DNA of 64,000 bases, taken from NCBI RefSeq assembly GCF_000820765.1, contig NZ_CCYH01000029.1, positions 186,001 to 250,000 on the forward strand, written 5' to 3'. Source of the stretch: Candidatus Soleaferrea massiliensis AP7 (lineage in GTDB: Bacteria; Bacillota; Clostridia; Oscillospirales; Ruminococcaceae). Both the position numbers and the translations under genes were made by a program. The notes under the pieces are model-generated. The model had not been told where the DNA came from. It worked only from the letters and a program-made list of their open reading frames with translations, and did no database searches. Shown in pieces: positions 50,680 to 60,899 of the stretch. The number at the start of each line of letters is the position of its first letter. Position 1 is the stretch's first letter.

Positions 50680-51290
50680 CGTAACAAAACCACCGGCTAT
50701 GCCGGTGAGAATGAAAAGCTTTAGTTTTCTAGGATAGAGCGAAGAGAATGACAACAATCATCTCAATCATAGTGAAAAGCTATAGAGATATAACAGCTTT
50801 AGCAGTTGCAGTGCGTGTGATGCAAATGACGGTGACTCAGTGCCTCTGAAGAAGCCAGCCGGTATGATGCCCTTCTAGGGCTGGTACATACCACTAGTTC
50901 AACTGGTAGTTTTGATTGTAGCTTTAGTGAGAATGAATCCGGCTGTGCCGGTGGAGACACCCTGTCAGCCAAAGCTTCCGGCATGGAGTGAAGCAAATGA
51001 CAATCACAATGGTTCGCTGGAGTATGAACGGATATCATACATCACTGTTTTAGCAGCCGTGTATGATGAAACAGGCATATTTTCAATATCTTTTAAGAGG
51101 TTCGCCGATTTCATATCCCTGTTTAACTTTTAAATTTCAAAAATCACCAGTAAAACCGGCAGTTTTGTTGGTGTAGAAATTCAAACTTTCTGATAGAGGT
51201 TATGTCCCGTTACACATTTCGAGTACCATCAACAGCTTGAACGCGCTGTTGCAGCTGGAAATTTTACGAAATCAACTTCTATTGTGCCGC
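50680..51290. other. Gene-free region with small palindromes, REP/IS200-like
   Basis: About 600 bases with no coding potential. CCGGCTATGCCGG (about 50691) and CCGGCTGTGCCGG (about 50939) are near-identical small palindromes; AAGCTTTAG, AGCTTTAG and GTAGCTTTAG words recur, and CTAGTTCAACTGGTAG is a third inverted repeat. Such patterns resemble the ends of IS200/IS605-type elements or REP sequences. No transposase gene is present, so this may be a decayed or non-autonomous element. Confidence 0.45.
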
Positions 51291-51293
51291 ATT

Positions 51294-51338
51294 GCCATAT
51301 AAAAACAGCAGCTTTATAAGCTGCTGTTTTTATATGGC
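51294..51338. terminator. Long perfect palindrome, bidirectional terminator
   Basis: Two 21-base arms (GCCATATAAAAACAGCAGCTT and its complement) around TAT. It lies behind the lipoprotein gene at 51416 and acts as a strong terminator. Confidence 0.75.
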
Positions 51339-51415
51339 ATATGCGTATTAAACCAAGCATTTTCCGCCTAATTTTTGTTTACAAGGAATAATCAAAAGAA
51401 ATGCCATATCGCTTT

Positions 51416-52231
51416 TTATCCTCTTCTGCGTTTGCGCAGAAGCAAAATTGCAGCTATTACAGCGCACAACGCAAAAATTCCCGCCGCAATCCAAAGGACC
51501 CAGATGATAATGGTATTCCTGAGGTTTATCTGGTCAACCGTATCCCTCGCGGCTATGGGAAGCACCTTGCCGTCCGCAAGATTCGCCCGGGTGACCAGCG
51601 TGAAATCCGTCTCCTTATCCAAACGGATATCTGTCACAGCGCTGGCAAAGGCATTTTGTGTCTCGACGCTGCCGGATGCTTCCACAACCTCCGAGGCGGG
51701 CAGCGTCACTCGCAGGGACGCTTTGCTTGCCTTCATCCCCTGCTGGAAAAACTCCTTCAATACTTTGGGAAATCCTTCTATGTCCGCTGTCTGAAGAAGC
51801 CGGTCGGCGTTCAGTTTGGCCTGCATCGCAAAGCCCTGCTCAAATGTTCCATCGGTATGCGTCATGCTGACGCTGGTAAACGGAGTCAGCTTTTCATCGG
51901 TCAGCATCGCTTTCAGCTGCTCGAAGGCTTCGGGATAGCTCTGTGTGCCGCGTATCATCTCCATATGGATGACAGCTGTCTTCTTTTTGCTGTCCAAATC
52001 TGCCTGTGTCTCATATCCAAGCGTATCCCGGTAATAGTCGACCAGGCTCTGCAGGCTGGCGCGGACAGCGTCGGCGGTCGTGACGTCGGTATCTTCCAGA
52101 TCCGCTTCCATGTCAATCTTTATGTAGGCGTTGTATGCTTCATCGATACCACAGTCAATCTGCGTCTTCATGCAGCCGGTAAACAGCAGACAGAGCATAC
52201 CGGCCAATAACATCAATCGGTATTTTTTCAT
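51416..52231 (-). CDS. Membrane-anchored lipoprotein, DUF3153-like
   Basis: A 271-residue protein with a lipoprotein signal (lipobox LLFTGC near residue 20), a large extracellular part (YIKIDMEADLEDTDVTTADA, FPKVLKEFFQQGMKASKASL), and one C-terminal span (IIIWVLWIAAGIFALCAVIA) followed by a basic tail. The lipid anchor and the span together tether it to the membrane at both ends. I compare it to DUF3153-type proteins of Firmicutes, which have this layout. The ATG at 52231 has GGAGAACAGG directly in front. It lies 22 bases after the HExxH gene and is probably co-transcribed with it. Confidence 0.72.
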   Translation of the reverse strand: MKKYRLMLLAGMLCLLFTGCMKTQIDCGIDEAYNAYIKIDMEADLEDTDVTTADAVRASLQSLVDYYRDTLGYETQADLDSKKKTAVIHMEMIRGTQSYPEAFEQLKAMLTDEKLTPFTSVSMTHTDGTFEQGFAMQAKLNADRLLQTADIEGFPKVLKEFFQQGMKASKASLRVTLPASEVVEASGSVETQNAFASAVTDIRLDKETDFTLVTRANLADGKVLPIAARDTVDQINLRNTIIIWVLWIAAGIFALCAVIAAILLLRKRRRG

Positions 52232-52253
52232 CCTGTTCTCCATTCATCGTTCA

Positions 52254-53582
52254 TCAATCAAAGGTGTAGGTCATCGGATCGGATGCCTGCATCGTCCCAT
52301 CCGGCAGAATCGCCGTCACGACAAAGGTCCGTGTCCCGTTTGCAAGATTGTCATCCATGCTGGAAACATACATGCCGCTCTGGCTTGAGACACATCCGAC
52401 ATACGCGACGGCACTCGTGCCCGGCAGGACAGTTCTGACAGGGTGCAGCGTGTTGCTGTAATCATCCTCCTGATAGGTGACCAGCGTGTAGGTCGCATCG
52501 TCTCCGTAGGCCTTGTTCCAGGTCAGCTCATAATACACGAAGGTGGTATATCCGCTCTCCAGGTCATAGCTTGCCGAACGTCTCTGTATATCGATCTGAA
52601 TATCCTGCCACTTTGGGAATTGAGGCGGTTCGTCATCCACAAAGCTGTAAAAGTAATCGCTCAGGCCATCCACATCCGACGCCATGGGAATCATGAGATT
52701 CTCCTGCACCCGGCTGTTTCGCTTTATGTACTGTTCGGGTGAAGCGCCGTTGAGCTGGTCGCGCACATCGGGATGGTTCCCAACATCGCGGGAATTGGGC
52801 GATCCCATCAGCGTCACATAGTCCTCCGCCGCGATTTCCACCAGATACCAATGGTGATTGTCTACATAATACTGGGAATCCGATGTATTGAACTGCACTT
52901 TGTCAGGATCCAAACCGCGCAGCTTTGCATACTTCGTTGCCTGAAACTCCTCATCGGTAAAAGCAGCCGGGAACATGTGGTAAAAGGTGAAGTGATGCCC
53001 GTATTCGTGGCTCAGGTTGCTTGCCATCGATTTGACCGTGGTGCATCTGTCCCCATCGTACAGCGATATGACGCCCGCTGTGCGGTTCACTTCGACATGA
53101 AAATCCTTTGGCAAGGCCGGAAAGTCCAGAGCGTACCGATGGGTCTGATAGGTATTCTGATGCGTCGCAGCGGCGAATTCATCCCGCTGGGGATAAACGA
53201 TGACCTGGGACAGGGTCATGAACTCTTCGCCGTGCCTGTTCTGCAGCAGCTCATGGTACAGCGCTTCCAGATTCTTTTCATCCCAGGCTTCCGCCTTGCT
53301 GATAAAGGCGATGCCTTCCGGCGACCGGTATGTATAGAGCGTATCCTCATCCTGCGCCGCGGTATGATCCCGTTCAAACGCGTCGACCGCCGCTTGATTG
53401 ACAAACGGTTTATCCCAGGGTTCCCCCACAAAAGCATCCACCGCTTCGATATCTGCAAGCAGCTTTTCTGTCTGCCGCTGCAAAACAGACGGCAGCACGC
53501 AGGCACCGGCCAGCGCGAGAACCGCGCAGATTGCTGAAATCAAAGCGGCTGTCAGTATCCGTTTATTATTCTTTCTGCTCAA
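52254..53582 (-). CDS. Secreted zinc-metalloprotease-like protein (HExxH)
   Basis: A 442-residue protein anchored by an N-terminal span (ILTAALISAICAVLALAGAC). Near residue 205 it has SNLSHEYGHHFTFYHMF, the HExxH zinc signature of gluzincin/metzincin-type peptidases; a downstream Glu or Asp ligand might be in AAEDYVTLMG. The C-terminal part is a beta-sandwich (YYELTWNKAYGDDATYTLVT). It may cleave surface proteins; the partner lipoprotein is encoded right behind it. The TTG start at 53582 follows AAAGGAGAAGAACGCTT; upstream in-frame codons lack a site. The family is not recognised with certainty. Confidence 0.75.
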   Translation of the reverse strand: MSRKNNKRILTAALISAICAVLALAGACVLPSVLQRQTEKLLADIEAVDAFVGEPWDKPFVNQAAVDAFERDHTAAQDEDTLYTYRSPEGIAFISKAEAWDEKNLEALYHELLQNRHGEEFMTLSQVIVYPQRDEFAAATHQNTYQTHRYALDFPALPKDFHVEVNRTAGVISLYDGDRCTTVKSMASNLSHEYGHHFTFYHMFPAAFTDEEFQATKYAKLRGLDPDKVQFNTSDSQYYVDNHHWYLVEIAAEDYVTLMGSPNSRDVGNHPDVRDQLNGASPEQYIKRNSRVQENLMIPMASDVDGLSDYFYSFVDDEPPQFPKWQDIQIDIQRRSASYDLESGYTTFVYYELTWNKAYGDDATYTLVTYQEDDYSNTLHPVRTVLPGTSAVAYVGCVSSQSGMYVSSMDDNLANGTRTFVVTAILPDGTMQASDPMTYTFD

Positions 53583-54592
53583 AAGCGTTCTTCTCCTTTC
53601 GGACTTTCTGAAGCCTGCTGAAAAATATGGCTCCGGAAAAACGCCGGCGTCCCGGCATTCCTGATCATGGATTTTATCCATTGAGCGTAAATTTGTCCAT
53701 ATACAGTATTATATACGAAAACATCAGGTCTTTCAATGGATTCGTTCAAACTTTTTTCACAGTCATAAACAATATTGATATAATCATGTTGCATATTGTC
53801 GAAAGAAAACAGTCCAACGGCACTTTATTGGAAAACAGCTCCTCCGCACCTGTTCTTAACCGGGGTGAAATTCTGTTTTTTTATACCTTAACAAGCGGTT
53901 TTAAAGTCATGCCGTTTCCGAGACAACTGTACTTGATGAGTCTCCATTCATCAGGACGCAAAATTGAAATTTCCAGCAAAACCTTTAAGAATACCCCTTT
54001 GGGCTGTAAAGACATGACCGCCGTCCGGTAAACAAAATCTGACCGCCGGTGAGATACCGCGAAGCACAGACACTGTCCAAAATCTTTTGGATACAGCATA
54101 CATGCCGCGCGCAATACTTCTTTTTGACAAGCAGAAAGTCTGGCGCAGGCCGGGCTCCTCCTATGCCTGCCTGAAAACCGGATGATCATTTCTGCGCCGC
54201 GGCATTTTATCTGTTTACTGTTCAGGAACCGCTCAGAACATGCCTTGAACCTATAAAGGCGTTCTCTTTTTATGAGCAAATCATTGATATTTACATCAAG
54301 TATCATTTGCTGTAAAAAGAAAGATACAAAAAAAAGAACAAATTACGATCTATACTTGTTGATTTTTTTATGATATAATAGTACACGTCAATCAGGAAAA
54401 CGGATTTTGAACAATTACCAAACTTCCGCAGGCATAGAAAAAGACAGCTTTGCGGCAGTAACCGAAACCGTTATCATAAAATTTTACAACACGATTGGGA
54501 AAATACACTTGGAAAGGAGAAGGCAGGGATTCCGCACACCAGGCTATCTATCGTTACAGATGTTCAAGAGAAAAAAGGAGGATCATGTAAAT
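53583..54592. other. Gene-free region and promoter of GH3 gene
   Basis: About 1 kb without a convincing gene. An extended -10 promoter (TGATATAAT at 54371-54379) is read toward the GH3 gene and leaves a leader of about 200 bases, in which an open frame joins the GH3 gene in frame without its own ribosome site. I see no riboswitch in it. Confidence 0.5.
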
Positions 54593-57500
54593 ATGTCCAA
54601 CAAACATGGTTTACTGAAAAAAGCAGTTTCATTCATCATGGCTGCCGCCATGACGGTTACAAGCTTTGCATCTTTCCCAGCTTCTGTTCTGGCTGTGGGA
54701 GGAGACACGTTCGACATCAACCGCGAGGTTTCGCGCCGTTTTACGTCGGAAAGCCTCGTACTGCTCCGGAACAACGAACAGGTTCTTCCGCTGGCTAAGG
54801 AGGACAAGGTCGCCGTTTTCGGCTCGACACAGGTCAACACGTTTAAGACCGTTTTTGGATCGGGCAGCACCGAGGGCATCGGCATTGGATTTGTCAACAC
54901 CTTGGACGCACTGAAGGGCAAGACAACCGTCGACGCCGAACTGGAAAGCATGTACCGTGAATTTGCAAGGACCAATCCGCCGAACTTCGGCATGACCTAT
55001 ATCGACAATGAAATCCTTTCCGAGCGTTCGATCGCGGAAATGACGCTGAACGATGAGGTCGTTTCCGCTGCCGCACAGCGCAACGACAAAGCGGTCATCT
55101 TCATCGGACGCACCAACGGCGAGGGTTATGACTGGAAGCTGGAGGACGAGTACCAGCTGCGCGCCGAGGAACAGCTGATGATCGACCTGGTCACCAAGTA
55201 TTTCGACAAGGTGACCGTGGTGCTGAACACCGCGTCCCCGATCGACATGACCTGGGACAGCGACAAGATCGATTCCATCCTGTGGGTCGGTATCGTCGGC
55301 GATCAGGGCGCGAACGCCATCGCCGACGTCATGAGCGGCGAGGTCAACCCGTCGGGCCGCCTGACCCAGACCTGGGCCGCCAAATACACCGACACCCCGA
55401 CGCATATGAACTATGAGATGACCAACTACCCGGAAGGCCTGCACGGCCCGGAGGTGGAGTATGAGGAAGATATCTACGGCGGATACCACTACTACGATAC
55501 CTTCAATGTCACACCGAAGTTCCATTTCGGATTCGGCCTGTCCTACACGACCTTTGACACCCAGATCGATTCCGTCACCGCGGACAGCGAAACGGTTACG
55601 GTGAAGGCGACGGTTGAGAACACCGGTTCGGTCGCGGGCAAAGAGGTCGTACAGGTTTACTACAGCGCGCCGGACGGCAAGCTGGAGAAAGCGTACCAGC
55701 AGCTGGCGGGCTTCGCGAAGACCGATCTTCTGCAGCCGCATCAGAAGCAGACGGTGACTATCTCCTACCGCACGAAGGACATGGCTTCCTATGACGAGGC
55801 GCTCGCGCAGTACATCCTGGAGCCGGGCGAATATGTTGTGCGCGCCGGCGATTCCTCCCGTTCGACCCATGTCGGCGCGGTTCTGACGCTGGACGGCACC
55901 GCGGTCACCGAGCAGCTCTCCAACCAGATGACCGAAGCCATCCCGCTGGAATGTCTGAGCAAGGAAGGCGCCACACCGTACTCCTATGAAGGCGAAGCGG
56001 AAGAAATCGCGGCCGCAGACAGAATTGCGCTCAAAGCCGCCGATTTCGTCACGGAAAACAAGGCAAACACCATCACCGACGAACCGGAAGAGCTTGAAGG
56101 AAGCATCGAAGCGCAGTTTCAGGATGCCGTACAGCAGCAGCTGTACATATACGGCACATCCGCCGCCAATGACGCAAAGGACCTGTTTGAGGTTCCGGGC
56201 AAGGTCTACTGTGCGGATCTGGGTGTCAATTTCGCTGGCTTCGTCGTGAACGATCCGTCCGGCGATGCTGACGGCTACAAGAGCGTCACGGTACAGAAGG
56301 CCGGCACGAAGATGCCGTTCGACATCGACCGCGCCTATGATTATGAACACGAGCTTTCCCTGCGCTACAGGGTGGAATCCGCATCCTCGGTGACACTGCG
56401 CGACCAGAATGACAACACGCTGTGCACCTTTAACCTGAACGAGCTGGACCAGTGGGCGACCGCGACGGTTTCCGGCGTCGATCTGAGCGGCGTGACCGCT
56501 CTGGAGCTTGTGATCAACAACGACAACGTCAACCTGAACTGGCTGAATCTCCGTTCAGAGTACTTCGCAGGCGTTGTGAAAAGCTCGATTCCTTCCGGCA
56601 CCTACGGTAAGCCGCTTTTGGTCTCCTTATACAACCGGGACGAAACGGACGCATACGCCATCCGCTACACAACCGACGGCTCTGAGCCGAACGCGCAGAG
56701 CGCGCTCTACACCGAACCGATTGAGGTCAGCTCCGATATGACCATCAAGGCGTACGCCATCAAGAGCGGAAGGGCGGACAGCAAGGTCATGACCGCCGAC
56801 TACGTCATCGACACCGGCGCGGTCACGGAAAAGGCGCCGCAACCGCAGGTCGTCTTCTTGGGCAAGGACGGCGAAAACAACCAGCGCATCAAGCTGAACG
56901 CACAGGCCGGTATGAGCGTCTTCTACACGACCGACGGCTCAGAACCGACCATGAACAGCACGCTGTACGCCGCGCCGTTCAGCGCCGCGAAGGGCACAAC
57001 CGTCAAGGCGATTGCGGTCGGTTCCGGATATCTGACCAGTGACGCCGCCGAAATCCGCGTCGCCGACGTCGGTGCGCCGACCGCGGGCCTGGAGACGCTC
57101 GGTACCTATGAAAAGGGCGGCAGCATGACGCTGAGCGCGGACGAAGGACTGGATATCTACTACACCATCTCCAGGAATGGAAGCGAACCGCAGGACCCGA
57201 CCACCCAGTCCCAGAAATATGATGAGCCGATTGCGTTTGACACGACCGGCAAAACCATCATCAAGGCGATTGCAAGCGACCCGCAGTCCGGCACAAGCGA
57301 AACGGCTGTCTTTGTCTACAACATCGTGGATAAGCTGCTGACGCTGGAGGACGTCTACTACGGCAACGCAACCGTAGAGCAGGTCGTCGCGCAGATGACC
57401 GTCACCGAGCTGAGCGAAGTGGTCTGCAACTCCGGCTACTCGACCCGTTTCAGAAGCCCGAACGTACGCTATGCGGACGGACCGCTCGGCGTCAAGGTCA

Positions 57501-60460
57501 GCAACTTTACAAAATGGGCGGCGCCTTCGCTGCTTGCCTGTGCATGGGATGTCAGCCTGTTCGCCGAACAGGGCAACGCCATCGGCAAGGAAATGGTCGA
57601 GGACAACATCGACTTCTGGCTGGCTCCTGGCATCAACATCCTGCGCGACCCGCGCTCCGGCCGTAATCCGGAATATTATTCGGAGGACTACCTGCTGACC
57701 GGTATCCTGGCTTCCTCTGTCATCCAGAATGTACAGAAGCACAATGTCGGCTGCGTCATCAAGCACTATGTCGGCAACGACCAGGAAACCCACCGCAAGC
57801 AGTGCGCAAACGCCATTGTATCCGAACGCGCCATGCGCGAGGTCTATCTGAAAGCCTTTGAAATCGTGGTCGAAACCTCCCAGCCATGGGCGCTGATGAC
57901 CACCTACTGCGACGTCAACCGCATCGCCACCGCGACCAACTTCGAACTCTGCACCGCGATTCCGCGCGGCGAATGGGGCTTCGAGGGAATCATCATGACC
58001 GACTGGGGCTGCTATGCCAACCAGGGCATGATGATGTACGCGGGCAACGATATGGTCATGCCGTCCGGCAGCATGCAGGTCGTCGGCGATGCCGTCCGCA
58101 ATCCGGATGGCGTTGACAAGAACGACCCGAACTATACCAAGCCGACCACCAAAGCCATGCTGCAGCGGAATGTCGCCAACATCTTCAGCATGATGTCCCG
58201 CACCCGCGCTTTCTCCGGCATAGTTGGCCAGCCGCAGAAATACCAGTATGAGGTTCCGGAAACCAAGTGGATGACCACCTCCAAGGAAACCTCTGTCACC
58301 AACGTGAACGCGTCCGCTTCGGCAAACGGCGCCGTCACACCGGCTTCCCAGCAGGTTACGGTCGGAAACGACGCGGTCATCACCGTCACACCGGAGAGCG
58401 GTTATGTGGTGGACAGCGTTTCCATCGAGCCGAACAGAGAATACATTCTGAACGGCAGTGAACTGACCGTCAAAGCGGTTGAAAACTATACCAACGTACA
58501 GGTATCCTTCCGCCAAATCGCGGAGAATCCGGATTTTGACGCGCTGAACGCGCTGATCACATCCGCGGAGAACCGGATGCAGAGCGTTACGGTCGGCGGC
58601 AATCCGGGCAACTACCTGCCTTCCTCGATACAGGAGCTGACGGCGGCGGTCGATGCGGCAAAAGCTGCCGCGGGCGACGCGGACGCTTCGGTCATGGATA
58701 TCGAGCAGGCGATCCTCTCGCTCAAACAGGCGATGAACAACTTCGAAGCGCAGGTCGTCACGCAGATCACCCATGTCGTCACCCGTGAAAGCATCAACAA
58801 GATCAAGGCCATCGAGCATGCCGACGCGAGCAAGGTCATCGGCTCCGAGAACTGCAACGACAGTGACGGCGGCAGAAACACCACGGGAACCTATAAAGGC
58901 ACCTACCTCTCGTATGTCATCGACGTCGCGGACGCGGATGTATACAGCCTGTGCGGACGCATCTCGACCAACGAGGACGGCTGCGGCTTTGAGGTCTACA
59001 TCGACGGCGAGCTGCAGGGCACCATCGTACAGGAAGCAAAGACCGGAGGCTGGCAGAACTGGCAGACCAGCGACCCGCTGAAGGTCAATCTCGAAGAGGG
59101 TCTTCACACCTTGAAGGTCGTCTTCATCAAGAGCAACATCAACGTCAACTACTTCACGCTGGAAACCAGCAACAAGAATGTCACGGTCACGACCGACGGC
59201 AACGGAACGGTCGACCAGTCGTTCCAGAAGGTTGAGATGGGCAAGGACGCCACGATTAACGCGATCCCGAACGACGGCTACATCGCCGATTCCGTCGAGA
59301 TCACGCCGCAGACCGACTACACGCTGCGAAACAACGTGCTGGTTCTGAAACGCATCATGGCGGACACCGAGGTCAAGGTGAACTTCCGCAAGCTGCCGGA
59401 TGCGCCGGACTTCGCTTCTCTCGGACAGCTGATCGATTCGGCGAACCAGAAGCTCGGCAGCGCGGTCGTTGACGGTTCTGTCGGCAACTACGCACCGTCT
59501 ACGGCAAAGGCATTCGATCAGGCCATCAAAGCAGCACAGGCCGTTCTGGACAACAGCGAAGCGACCATCATGGACGTCGAGCTCGCCATGTACGACCTGA
59601 AAGACGCCATCAAGGCGTTTGACAACGGCAGGCTGACCGCGAAGGCCTTCATCCTCACAAACGACCAGGAGGTCAAGATCAAGGCGACCGACCATCAGAA
59701 GACCAGCGACGGTATCGGTTCCGAACCGTGCCAGGATGAGGACGGCGGAAGGAACCCGATCTACACCGACGGCGGAACCTGGCTGGAATACAATCTGGAG
59801 GTTCTGGAGGACGGCTGGTTCACCTTCACGCCGAGGGTATCGGTCAATCAGACAGGCGCCGGATTCCGCGTCCTGATCGACGGTGAGAACATCCATTCCT
59901 ACGGACCGCTGGATTCCACCGGCGGCTGGCAGAACTGGGTTACCTCAGACACCTTCACCGCGAAGCTGACCGAAGGCGCGCACACCATGCGCATCGAGAT
60001 GTCCCAGAGCGGCATGAATGTCAACTGGTTCAAATGGAGCCCGGTGAAAGCCACATTGTCCTCTGAAACCCTGTCCATCCATGAGGATGAGGGCATCATC
60101 TCCGGCATTGACCTGAGAACATCGGCTGCGGATGTGCTCGCACAGCTCAGCAGCAATGTATCGCTCAAGCTGGCCGACGCCGAAGGAAACGAGCTCGCTG
60201 CCGACGCGCACGTCACGAGCGCCACGAAGCTCCTGCTCGTTTCGGGCGGCCAGACAATGGCTGAATATGCGCTTTCCGTCAAAGGCGATCTGGGCGCAGG
60301 AGACCCGAACCTTGCGGCACTGATCGGCGTCAAGGCCCATATCCTTGGCAAACAGGAATTGACACCGCTCCAAAAATACAGCGCGGATGTGGACGGCAAC
60401 GGCAGAATCAATGTCCTTGACCTGCTTCACATCAAACTGATGATCCTGAACGGAGATTAA
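54593..60460 (+). CDS. Giant secreted GH3 glycosidase, permuted, with CBM and dockerin-like end
   Basis: A 1955-residue secreted enzyme. Residues 1-35 are a signal peptide (SFIMAAAMTVTSFASFPASV). The GH3 C-terminal domain comes first (candidate acid/base Glu177 in TNGEGYDW), then a fibronectin III-like domain (VENTGSVAGKEVVQVYYSA), three chitobiase-type repeats (TTDGSEPN), then the GH3 N-terminal domain with the nucleophile Asp1137 (MTDWGCYANQG). After it come two sets of bacterial repeat, FIVAR and CBM6/35-like modules (TGGWQNWQTSDPL; TGGWQNWVTSDTF) and a dockerin-like end (DVDGNGRINVLDLLHIKLM) whose first Ca2+ loop is degenerate. The ATG at 54593 has AAGGAGGATC before it. It likely acts on plant or host beta-linked glycans outside the cell. 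A terminator follows. Confidence 0.9.
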   Translation: MSNKHGLLKKAVSFIMAAAMTVTSFASFPASVLAVGGDTFDINREVSRRFTSESLVLLRNNEQVLPLAKEDKVAVFGSTQVNTFKTVFGSGSTEGIGIGFVNTLDALKGKTTVDAELESMYREFARTNPPNFGMTYIDNEILSERSIAEMTLNDEVVSAAAQRNDKAVIFIGRTNGEGYDWKLEDEYQLRAEEQLMIDLVTKYFDKVTVVLNTASPIDMTWDSDKIDSILWVGIVGDQGANAIADVMSGEVNPSGRLTQTWAAKYTDTPTHMNYEMTNYPEGLHGPEVEYEEDIYGGYHYYDTFNVTPKFHFGFGLSYTTFDTQIDSVTADSETVTVKATVENTGSVAGKEVVQVYYSAPDGKLEKAYQQLAGFAKTDLLQPHQKQTVTISYRTKDMASYDEALAQYILEPGEYVVRAGDSSRSTHVGAVLTLDGTAVTEQLSNQMTEAIPLECLSKEGATPYSYEGEAEEIAAADRIALKAADFVTENKANTITDEPEELEGSIEAQFQDAVQQQLYIYGTSAANDAKDLFEVPGKVYCADLGVNFAGFVVNDPSGDADGYKSVTVQKAGTKMPFDIDRAYDYEHELSLRYRVESASSVTLRDQNDNTLCTFNLNELDQWATATVSGVDLSGVTALELVINNDNVNLNWLNLRSEYFAGVVKSSIPSGTYGKPLLVSLYNRDETDAYAIRYTTDGSEPNAQSALYTEPIEVSSDMTIKAYAIKSGRADSKVMTADYVIDTGAVTEKAPQPQVVFLGKDGENNQRIKLNAQAGMSVFYTTDGSEPTMNSTLYAAPFSAAKGTTVKAIAVGSGYLTSDAAEIRVADVGAPTAGLETLGTYEKGGSMTLSADEGLDIYYTISRNGSEPQDPTTQSQKYDEPIAFDTTGKTIIKAIASDPQSGTSETAVFVYNIVDKLLTLEDVYYGNATVEQVVAQMTVTELSEVVCNSGYSTRFRSPNVRYADGPLGVKVSNFTKWAAPSLLACAWDVSLFAEQGNAIGKEMVEDNIDFWLAPGINILRDPRSGRNPEYYSEDYLLTGILASSVIQNVQKHNVGCVIKHYVGNDQETHRKQCANAIVSERAMREVYLKAFEIVVETSQPWALMTTYCDVNRIATATNFELCTAIPRGEWGFEGIIMTDWGCYANQGMMMYAGNDMVMPSGSMQVVGDAVRNPDGVDKNDPNYTKPTTKAMLQRNVANIFSMMSRTRAFSGIVGQPQKYQYEVPETKWMTTSKETSVTNVNASASANGAVTPASQQVTVGNDAVITVTPESGYVVDSVSIEPNREYILNGSELTVKAVENYTNVQVSFRQIAENPDFDALNALITSAENRMQSVTVGGNPGNYLPSSIQELTAAVDAAKAAAGDADASVMDIEQAILSLKQAMNNFEAQVVTQITHVVTRESINKIKAIEHADASKVIGSENCNDSDGGRNTTGTYKGTYLSYVIDVADADVYSLCGRISTNEDGCGFEVYIDGELQGTIVQEAKTGGWQNWQTSDPLKVNLEEGLHTLKVVFIKSNINVNYFTLETSNKNVTVTTDGNGTVDQSFQKVEMGKDATINAIPNDGYIADSVEITPQTDYTLRNNVLVLKRIMADTEVKVNFRKLPDAPDFASLGQLIDSANQKLGSAVVDGSVGNYAPSTAKAFDQAIKAAQAVLDNSEATIMDVELAMYDLKDAIKAFDNGRLTAKAFILTNDQEVKIKATDHQKTSDGIGSEPCQDEDGGRNPIYTDGGTWLEYNLEVLEDGWFTFTPRVSVNQTGAGFRVLIDGENIHSYGPLDSTGGWQNWVTSDTFTAKLTEGAHTMRIEMSQSGMNVNWFKWSPVKATLSSETLSIHEDEGIISGIDLRTSAADVLAQLSSNVSLKLADAEGNELAADAHVTSATKLLLVSGGQTMAEYALSVKGDLGAGDPNLAALIGVKAHILGKQELTPLQKYSADVDGNGRINVLDLLHIKLMILNGD

Positions 60461-60522
60461 TGGATTTGACCTTGGATGGTCAATCCCGCTTTCTGTTCGG
60501 CAGCATCCATAAAAGCTTATAG

Positions 60523-60565
60523 AAAGGTCCCGGCCGCAGTTTTTCTTCGGCCGGGACCTTTTTTA
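60523..60565 (+). terminator. Terminator of GH3 gene
   Basis: AAGGTCCCGGCCG and CGGCCGGGACCTT form a strong stem, followed by six T residues. Confidence 0.85.
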
Positions 60566-60899
60566 TGGGTTCATTCAGACTGCTTTATGGGCTAAAGAAG
60601 CGAAAAGACTTTATCATTTCCTCTGCTGATCTCAAAAGAGGATGAAGCGATCGCCTATATACAAAATGATGGTACTATGTTCTATCCAATATTGGTGTAC
60701 AAATATTCCCATGGTAAAATCATAGTCCTTATGGTATCATTACTTCTAGGAAGATCCCAATTATGCGGTGTGATAACAGAATCTATGAAACTTCTGAAAT
60801 GGCACATACCGCTCATAAGCCAACATCGAACCGCACAGAATGTCATGAAACTTTACATCATATCCTCTATGATATACTCATGCGGAAAGGAGCGAGACA
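60566..60899. other. Region before AraC-type gene
   Basis: No gene is supported. A frame with protein-like segments (SKEDEAIAYIQNDGTMFYP) runs through 60620-60700 but has no start or family and overlaps the AraC gene out of frame; it might be a decayed gene. The promoter of the AraC-type gene must be here. Confidence 0.4.

Noticed and set aside
50632-51340. CRISPR array
   Set aside because: Repeats are short palindromes with irregular spacing, not equal direct repeats with spacers.
53881-54306. Open frame of 141 codons on minus strand before the GH3 gene
   Set aside because: No ribosome site and no recognisable sequence pattern; likely chance.
56939-59896. Very long minus-strand open frame opposite the GH3 gene
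   Set aside because: A shadow frame of a GC-rich gene; its Arg/Val/Asp-rich translation has no family features.
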